Positions 59,037 to 64,000 of a DNA stretch of 64,000 nt are shown piece by piece; positions within the stretch are counted from its first letter, which is position 1; each line of letters begins with the position of its first letter. The translations under genes and the position numbers were made by a program. The notes under the pieces are model-generated. The model was not told the origin of the DNA. It saw only the letters and a list, made by a program, of their open reading frames with translations, and made no database searches. Location of the stretch: positions 1 to 64,000 of the forward strand of contig JAJYDF010000006.1 of NCBI GenBank assembly GCA_021777765.1, given 5' to 3'. This DNA comes from Pseudomonadota bacterium. Its GTDB lineage: Bacteria; Pseudomonadota; Gammaproteobacteria; DASZBR01.

Positions 59037-60650
59037 TTACAAATACTTATGAATATTCAAAAATGAAACTGGTAGTTTTAAATTAATACCGATTATAAGT
59101 AATAAACTCATTGTTAAGATACCATATATAAAACTACTTAATGAAAAATGTTTTTTATTGGTATTCATATTATTCTTTTTTAAGTTAAGAGTTAAATTGT
59201 TCTCATTAATAATTGCCGTATATTTATTCATGTTCTGTAATGATTTATAAAAAAGGTCTGGCATCTCAGGAAATCTTTCCATCCATAATGGTGCATTTTC
59301 TTTTATTTTTCGCACCAAAGCGCGTGGCCCAATTTGCTGTTTTATCCATTGTTCAATATAAGGTTTAGCTGTATCCCATAAGTTCAATTGCGGATATAGC
59401 TGTCTACCCAAACCTTCAATATTCAAAAGCGTTTTTTGTAATAGCATTAATTGGGGCTGAATTTCCATATTAAAACGCCCTGCGGTTTGAAACAAGCGCA
59501 ATAACATTTGACCAACTGAAATTTCTGCTAACGGTTTTTCAAATACGGGCTCACATACCGTCCTAATTGCCGCTTCAAGATGTTCAATACGTGTGCTCGC
59601 TGGAACCCAACCAGATTCTACATGGAGTATTGCCACCCTGCGATAGTCCCGGTGAAAAAAAGCCAAAAAATTTTCTGCCAGATATCGTTGGTCTTGAGGG
59701 CTTAAGCTACCCATGATACCAAAATCAACAGCAATGTATTGTGGGTCATCAGGGTTTTCTTTTGCAACAAAAATATTACCCGGATGCATATCGGCATGAA
59801 AAAAACAATCGCGAAATACTTGTGTAAAAAATATTTCAACACCGCGTTCTGCTAATTTTTTAAAATTAATACGATAAGCTTTTAGCGTTTCAATATCGGA
59901 AATTGAAATACCATGTATTCTTTCCATCACCAAAATTTTATTGTGCGCATAAGGCCAATGGATTTCAGGAACATGTAATAAGGGTGAATTCAGAAAATTA
60001 CGGCGAAGTTGTGATGCATTGGCCGCTTCGCGCATTAAATCCAACTCATTTAGTATGGTGTTTTCAAATTCAGCAACGACTTCTTGTGGTTTTAATCTCC
60101 TAATGGTTGCCCAGTATCGTTTGACTATATTCGCTAAGGTATACATTAATGCGACGTCACTTTCGATCGATTTTGCTATGTCAGGTCTGAGTATTTTTAC
60201 TACAACAGCTTGGCCACTATGTAATACCGCTTTATGAACTTGTGCAATTGAAGCGGAGGCCATGGGTTCTAATTCAAATTCGGCAAATAATTCTTCAAGA
60301 GATTTGCCGTATTCTTTTTCTATAATTTTTTTTGCTAAAGAGCCAGAAAATGGTGGTACTTGATCCTGCAACTTTGCTAATTCATCAGCAATATCATTAG
60401 GTAATAAATCTCGCCGCGTTGATAATGATTGACCAAATTTTACAAAAACAGGTCCCAGTTTTTCTAATGCAATACGAATTCTTTCGCCACGTGTGAGTTC
60501 AGGTCTCTTATACCAATTGAGAGGAGAAAAATAACTTAAAAAATGCAGTGTTTTTAATGAAAAAGCATCAAAAATAATTTCATCTAAACGATAGTGAATA
60601 ATAATAAAAAAGATATAACATAATCGAAAAAATTGTTGTGGTTTTTTCAT
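59037..60650 (-). CDS. ubiB: Ubiquinone biosynthesis protein UbiB
   Basis: A 537-residue atypical kinase-like (ABC1/ADCK) protein needed for coenzyme Q synthesis. Family marks are the KxGQ motif [11 protein letters not shown] (71-81), LQDQVPPF, the A-rich loop [11 protein letters not shown] in place of the usual P-loop, [36 protein letters not shown] and AVDFGIMG. One or two hydrophobic helices close the C-terminus (about 505-530), anchoring it to the inner membrane. It overlaps ubiJ by four bases (ATGA) in the order ubiE-ubiJ-ubiB, as in E. coli. Confidence 0.96.
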   Translation of the reverse strand: MKKPQQFFRLCYIFFIIIHYRLDEIIFDAFSLKTLHFLSYFSPLNWYKRPELTRGERIRIALEKLGPVFVKFGQSLSTRRDLLPNDIADELAKLQDQVPPFSGSLAKKIIEKEYGKSLEELFAEFELEPMASASIAQVHKAVLHSGQAVVVKILRPDIAKSIESDVALMYTLANIVKRYWATIRRLKPQEVVAEFENTILNELDLMREAANASQLRRNFLNSPLLHVPEIHWPYAHNKILVMERIHGISISDIETLKAYRINFKKLAERGVEIFFTQVFRDCFFHADMHPGNIFVAKENPDDPQYIAVDFGIMGSLSPQDQRYLAENFLAFFHRDYRRVAILHVESGWVPASTRIEHLEAAIRTVCEPVFEKPLAEISVGQMLLRLFQTAGRFNMEIQPQLMLLQKTLLNIEGLGRQLYPQLNLWDTAKPYIEQWIKQQIGPRALVRKIKENAPLWMERFPEMPDLFYKSLQNMNKYTAIINENNLTLNLKKNNMNTNKKHFSLSSFIYGILTMSLLLIIGINLKLPVSFLNIHKYL

Positions 60651-61273
60651 CTTCCTTGCTCACCTAATGTTTTCTGGATGCGGTCAAGTCGTTGTGTTAG
60701 TCGTTCAACATCATCTCGTAAAGTATCTATGTCATCATATAAATCAACATAAGCAAAATGAGATGGAAAGAGATTGGCTTCTTCATGGATATATTCATTG
60801 ATATTACGTTGTAGTGATTGATTGGCTTGTGATGACCAACTTTTAAATTTACTCATTTGAGTGCTTATAAAATGAGCGATCGGATCGCCACAAATTTTTG
60901 ATAAATATTCTTCCCAATCGATTTCCATTTGATGAAATAATTCTTTTAATTGTTGAGCAATTTCAATATTGCCGATGATTGTAATATTGTTATTCTGTAA
61001 CACTGCATGCGTATTTTCATTATTTTTTTGTAATAACGATAATAATGCTAGTGGGGTGCCGCGAATTACGGTATCAGCAGTATCGTTATGATGTTGTATT
61101 AATTTAATATGGTTATCAGTGATTTTTATATAAAATTGTAATCGTGTTGCAATAAGTTCTATTTTTAATACGCTACCAGATAATTTGATTAATTTATTGT
61201 GAGATTCTGGATCGAGATTTAAATAATAATTAATTACTTTTTCTGCGTTTTGTAATGCAAAAGTTAATAACAT
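60647..61273 (-). CDS. ubiJ: Ubiquinone biosynthesis accessory factor UbiJ
   Basis: A 208-residue protein with an N-terminal SCP2-type lipid-binding domain ([41 protein letters not shown]). The C-terminal coiled coil ([20 protein letters not shown]) is typical of UbiJ (YigP). In E. coli UbiJ and UbiK form a lipid-binding scaffold of the Ubi complex. AAGGAT precedes the ATG. Its position between ubiE and ubiB confirms the call. Confidence 0.93.
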   Translation of the reverse strand: MLLTFALQNAEKVINYYLNLDPESHNKLIKLSGSVLKIELIATRLQFYIKITDNHIKLIQHHNDTADTVIRGTPLALLSLLQKNNENTHAVLQNNNITIIGNIEIAQQLKELFHQMEIDWEEYLSKICGDPIAHFISTQMSKFKSWSSQANQSLQRNINEYIHEEANLFPSHFAYVDLYDDIDTLRDDVERLTQRLDRIQKTLGEQGR

Positions 61274-61287
61274 ATCCTTTTCACCTG

Positions 61288-61337
61288 TTTTTCCTTCTAC
61301 CGCTTGCGGGAGAAGTTGCCGAAGGCGGATGAGGGTG
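61288..61337 (-). repeat. REP-like palindrome, inverted copy
   Basis: Read on the minus strand it is CACCCTCATCCGCCTTCGGC, AACTTCTCCCGC-AA-GCGGTAGAAGG. It is the same element in opposite orientation, with one stem mismatch. It lies between ubiE and ubiJ inside what is otherwise one operon. Confidence 0.88.
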
Positions 61338-61363
61338 TTTATAACAAAAATAAATAAACCAAA

Positions 61364-62116
61364 TTACGCTTTAAACCCCCGATGTAGCGCAACAATACCA
61401 CCACTTAAATTCATATATTCACATCCTGATAATCCCGCTGTTTCTAGCATTGATTTTAATGTTTGTTGATCGGGGTGTTTGCGAATCGATTCAGCTAAAT
61501 AACGATAACTTTCAGCAGAGCCTGTTATGCATTTTCCTAAAAATGGTAAAACTTTAAATGAATAGGCGTCATATATAGGTTCTAATAAAGGTAATATCGG
61601 TTTGGAAAATTCTAAAATTAATATGCGTCCGCTGGGTTTTAGCACGCGATAGATTTCATTGAGCGCTTTGTTTTGATGGGTGACATTACGTAATCCAAAT
61701 GCAAATGTGATGCAATCAAAATGATCTTCAGGAAATGGTAAAGACTCAGCATTGGCTTGTACATAATTAATATTAATCATACCGCGATCGATTAATCGAT
61801 CTTGGCCTATGTTTAGCATAGATGCATTAATATCTGCTAAAAAAACAGCGCCGTTAACCCCCACTCTTTTGGCAAGTTGATAAGTTAAATCTCCTGTGCC
61901 ACCAGCAATATCTAAAACGCATTGTCCGGTACGTACGCCGCTCATTTCAATAGTAAATCGTTTCCATAATCGGTGAATACCCAATGACATTAAATCATTC
62001 ATCAAATCATATTTTTCTGCCACGGTATTAAATACATCAGTAACACGTTTCGTTTTTTCACTCACAGGCACTTCTTCATAGCCAAAGTGGGTTGTTTGCG
62101 AATGGTTATTGTTCAA
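61364..62116 (-). CDS. ubiE: Ubiquinone/menaquinone C-methyltransferase UbiE
   Basis: A 250-residue SAM methyltransferase that makes the C-methylation in ubiquinone synthesis. Motifs are [60 protein letters not shown] and [18 protein letters not shown]. No ATG is available at the N-terminus. A TTG at 62116 gives [13 protein letters not shown], matching the E. coli start (SQETTHFGF), and has GAGG nine bases upstream. Another TTG at 62131 is possible. A non-ATG start could lower its expression. Confidence 0.95.
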   Translation of the reverse strand: MNNNHSQTTHFGYEEVPVSEKTKRVTDVFNTVAEKYDLMNDLMSLGIHRLWKRFTIEMSGVRTGQCVLDIAGGTGDLTYQLAKRVGVNGAVFLADINASMLNIGQDRLIDRGMININYVQANAESLPFPEDHFDCITFAFGLRNVTHQNKALNEIYRVLKPSGRILILEFSKPILPLLEPIYDAYSFKVLPFLGKCITGSAESYRYLAESIRKHPDQQTLKSMLETAGLSGCEYMNLSGGIVALHRGFKA

Positions 62117-62256
62117 GTGAGTAATCCTCAATAGCGATATTATTGCTGAATAATAAATGACGCTATACCATACACCATTACAATGAAATTGAGAATCGAG
62201 TTATTGGATTTAAAGTTCAACACCGTCAATTTTTATTAATTTTTTTGGAGACTCAA

Positions 62257-62595
62257 ATGAATGAATTAACTAAAAAACACTGCAAACCTTGCGAAGGAGG
62301 CGTGCCACCTTTATCAAAGGATCAAATACAAAAATTACTAAAAGATTTAAAAGGATGGGAATTAAAAGAAGAAGGCAAGGCCATAATTCGTCATTTTCAG
62401 TTCAGTAATTATTATAAGACCATCGCGTTTGTTAATGCCATAGCTTGGATGGCTCATCAAGAAGATCATCATCCCGATTTAGAGGTCAGTTATAATTTTT
62501 GCCGCGTGAAATATACCACTCATGCTATCGGTGGTTTATCGGAGAATGATTTTATTTGTGCAGCAAAAGTGAATGTATTAATTGAAGTAAAATAA
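62257..62595 (+). CDS. phhB: Pterin-4a-carbinolamine dehydratase
   Basis: A 112-residue dehydratase that recycles the pterin cofactor of phenylalanine hydroxylase. The signature AHQEDHHPDLEVSYN holds the active-site histidines, followed by VKYTTHAIGGLSENDF. The frame opens at a TTG at 62245, but ATG 62257 follows TTGGAG and fits the family length (about 110). phhA is not in the window. The gene is divergent from ubiE. Confidence 0.93.
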   Translation: MNELTKKHCKPCEGGVPPLSKDQIQKLLKDLKGWELKEEGKAIIRHFQFSNYYKTIAFVNAIAWMAHQEDHHPDLEVSYNFCRVKYTTHAIGGLSENDFICAAKVNVLIEVK

Positions 62596-62716
62596 TTTGT
62601 TTAATAATGTCTCAATGTGAGGAGGAGTAGCTCTACGGGGTGAGAGTAATGTTAGAAATGAGAAGGTTCCTCCTCGGTTCCAGTCATGTCATGTGATATA
62701 TTATATTTTTATTTTC

Positions 62717-62792
62717 GCCCCGGTGGCACAGGGGATAGCGCGGCCCCCTCCTAAGGGGCAGGTCAGAGGTTCGAATCCTCTCCGGGGCACCA
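62717..62792 (+). tRNA. tRNA-Arg (anticodon CCT)
   Basis: A 76-base cloverleaf. The acceptor stem GCCCCGG pairs with CCGGGGC, and CCA is encoded (62790-62792). The anticodon stem GCCCC/GGGGC encloses the loop CTCCTAA with anticodon CCT at 62750-62752, reading AGG. The T-arm is AGAGG-TTCGAAT-CCTCT. The D-stem has one A-C mismatch. No integrated element is seen at its 3' end. Confidence 0.95.
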
Positions 62793-62846
62793 AATAACTC
62801 CTTTGTGGGTGATAGAATTAAATTTTCTATGTTGTTGAGAGAATAT

Positions 62847-63230
62847 TTAATCTAACCGATGAATATCTGTGCAAATTTGATCTATTTCTGTTGATTCTGT
62901 TGTTGCAGATAATTGTTCGGCATTAACCCTATTTTTTGTGGTAATTGGATGATGTAATCCATTTCTACCTGGTAGTAATGCTTGTTTAGTTGCTTTCATG
63001 ATGGCATCTAAAATTATGGAAAATTGACTTCTGTTTATTTGAGATATGTAAAGTTTTTCTGTTTGTGGAAGTGGAGATAAAGAAACAAATTCATTCCACA
63101 GTAATTTTTCTAGGGTTTTGTCAGTTGTCATGATAGTAAAATTATATTTACCTTTTATGCGATGTATTTCAATGCGCACTATTTTTTTGTAGTTAAAATA
63201 GACAACAGAGTTAGGCTTGTCAGATAACAA
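62847..63230 (-). CDS. Hypothetical protein, possible gene remnant
   Basis: A 127-codon frame opening at a TTG (63230) with no clear ribosome-binding site. The first ATG in frame is 32 codons in, and the frame stays open for some codons upstream of the TTG until a TGA. Content is a mixed alpha/beta, charged sequence with no recognised family. The C-terminus is Thr/Glu-rich. It may be the 3' remnant of a longer gene, or a real gene with a rare start. The upstream neighbour 63316-63951 runs on the same strand. Confidence 0.45.
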   Translation of the reverse strand: MLSDKPNSVVYFNYKKIVRIEIHRIKGKYNFTIMTTDKTLEKLLWNEFVSLSPLPQTEKLYISQINRSQFSIILDAIMKATKQALLPGRNGLHHPITTKNRVNAEQLSATTESTEIDQICTDIHRLD

Positions 63231-63315
63231 AGATTTAACTGTGCTATTAGGATTTTCTTTTTCTCAGTGTATTCCATTAAAGGTATTTTTTCAGGTTCAG
63301 TGAATCAATTATATT

Positions 63316-63951
63316 TTAATTGTTTTTCTTCATCAAGTCCTTAACGGCTGGATTAAATATTAATGATTCTTCAGGCGTAGTGTTTTTTAACTCTTTTATC
63401 GAGTTTGAGAGATGGGTGTTGTCAAAAGACATTTTGGAGAAATCTGGATTAGTGAGAAAATGTAAGAGAATGATATCATTTTCTATAAAGCCAAATGCTT
63501 GTAATGTTTTTATTGAAATCTTTGAGGTAAGTTCATCGGTTTTTTCATTATTTTGAGAAATATTCAACGATAACGCTTCAAATAATAAAGTGCTAGCGAA
63601 GCAATTTATTGTCTGATTTTTACGTTTGAGAAACTCATAAATCATAAATACTATTTTTTCATGGGTATCTTTTAGTACCAAACGACTTGCTGGATTATTG
63701 CTATTGAAACTTTCGGTTGCTGCTTGATGTATTTGGATATTGATAATTAGTTTATAAATCGTGATAGCAATATCACTTGCCTTTTTATGCATGACTTGTG
63801 CATTGAATTCATCAGCATTATCGATGATTAATTTCTCGATCTCATGTGTGATATAAATTTCGTCTGCATAAATACAATAATCAGTTTGAATGATGTTAGA
63901 AACTAGTTTTTTTAATTGTAATTTAATGGCGATGTCTTTGTCTGTTTTCAT
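63316..63951 (-). CDS. Hypothetical helical protein
   Basis: A 211-residue helix-rich protein without a recognised domain, signal peptide or membrane segment. It is rich in Ile, Asn, Lys and Leu, like the other unrecognised helical proteins here. The C-terminus ends in DLMKKNN. ATG 63951 has a weak GAG-type site. The gene lies at the window edge, so its context is only half visible. It may belong to the same broad class of lineage-specific proteins as those at 3136-11982. Confidence 0.65.
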   Translation of the reverse strand: MKTDKDIAIKLQLKKLVSNIIQTDYCIYADEIYITHEIEKLIIDNADEFNAQVMHKKASDIAITIYKLIINIQIHQAATESFNSNNPASRLVLKDTHEKIVFMIYEFLKRKNQTINCFASTLLFEALSLNISQNNEKTDELTSKISIKTLQAFGFIENDIILLHFLTNPDFSKMSFDNTHLSNSIKELKNTTPEESLIFNPAVKDLMKKNN

Positions 63952-64000
63952 TATGATATCTCAACATTCTGAATTTTGGATATCAAATTATTGTATCACA

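Noticed and set aside
62619..62676. GAGGAGG ... CCTCCTC near the tRNA-Arg gene as an RNA structure
   Set aside because: Only seven paired bases with a ~45-base loop; not distinguishable from chance.
62717..62846. tRNA-Arg as an integration (att) site
   Set aside because: No integrase and no repeat of the tRNA 3' end was seen in the bases that follow.

Overview
The window is an AT-rich chromosomal segment from a gammaproteobacterium that almost certainly belongs to the Legionellales (the Legionella/Coxiella order) and probably lives inside eukaryotic cells. The strongest evidence is a Dot/Icm type IVB secretion block on the minus strand (54469 down to 52732): icmT, icmS, a small variable gene in the icmR position, and icmQ. 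A U-box (eukaryote-type ubiquitin ligase) protein, a very large protein with a cysteine-protease-like core, ankyrin/TPR-like proteins and a tandem pair of large paralogs fit a bacterium that injects effectors. The genus cannot be named from the sequence alone. No rRNA, prophage, insertion sequence with a transposase, or CRISPR array was seen.

Layout. 1-2653: end of a DUF4143-type ATPase, then uvrD. 3136-11982: a plus-strand run of unrecognised, helix-rich proteins (one apparently split by a frameshift near 4200), with a rhodanese gene among them. 12093-20757: housekeeping genes (DUF302 protein, rsmJ, a fatty-acid desaturase, mutM, an MFS exporter, sodC, a carboxylesterase, and the lptM-lysA-dapF lysine/peptidoglycan cluster). 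20832-23543: the U-box protein. 23691-34105: rlmI, then the glycolytic genes pgk, pyk and fba, with a PIN-domain gene, a hipBA module and mltA lying between pgk and pyk, then a Bcr/CflA-type exporter. 34186-34809: a very basic histone-like protein. 35058-45876: three very large minus-strand proteins (1584, 971 and 948 residues); the last two are paralogs.

46044-50709 is an envelope region: an L,D-transpeptidase, a 2OG-Fe(II) oxygenase next to a near-perfect Fur box, the heptosyltransferases waaC and waaF, a zinc-finger protein and lgt. 50857-54469 holds guaD, an aromatic amino acid permease and the icm block. 54696-57871 is nucleoside salvage (a uridine phosphorylase-like gene, and cdd-punA-deoC as an operon). 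58092-62116 holds a phasin, a lone receiver domain and the ubiE-ubiJ-ubiB ubiquinone cluster. phhB, tRNA-Arg(CCT) and two hypothetical genes close the window.

Three dispersed repeat families lie between genes: a REP-like palindrome with at least six copies, a ~195-base palindromic element with AGCCTGGGTG ends (two full copies and one partial), and a ~170-base element with GTCATTCCCGC ends (two copies). Several of the large proteins end in an acidic stretch followed by a short basic tail, which may be a Dot/Icm export signal. This is the most useful lead for linking the unknown genes to the secretion genes in the same window.
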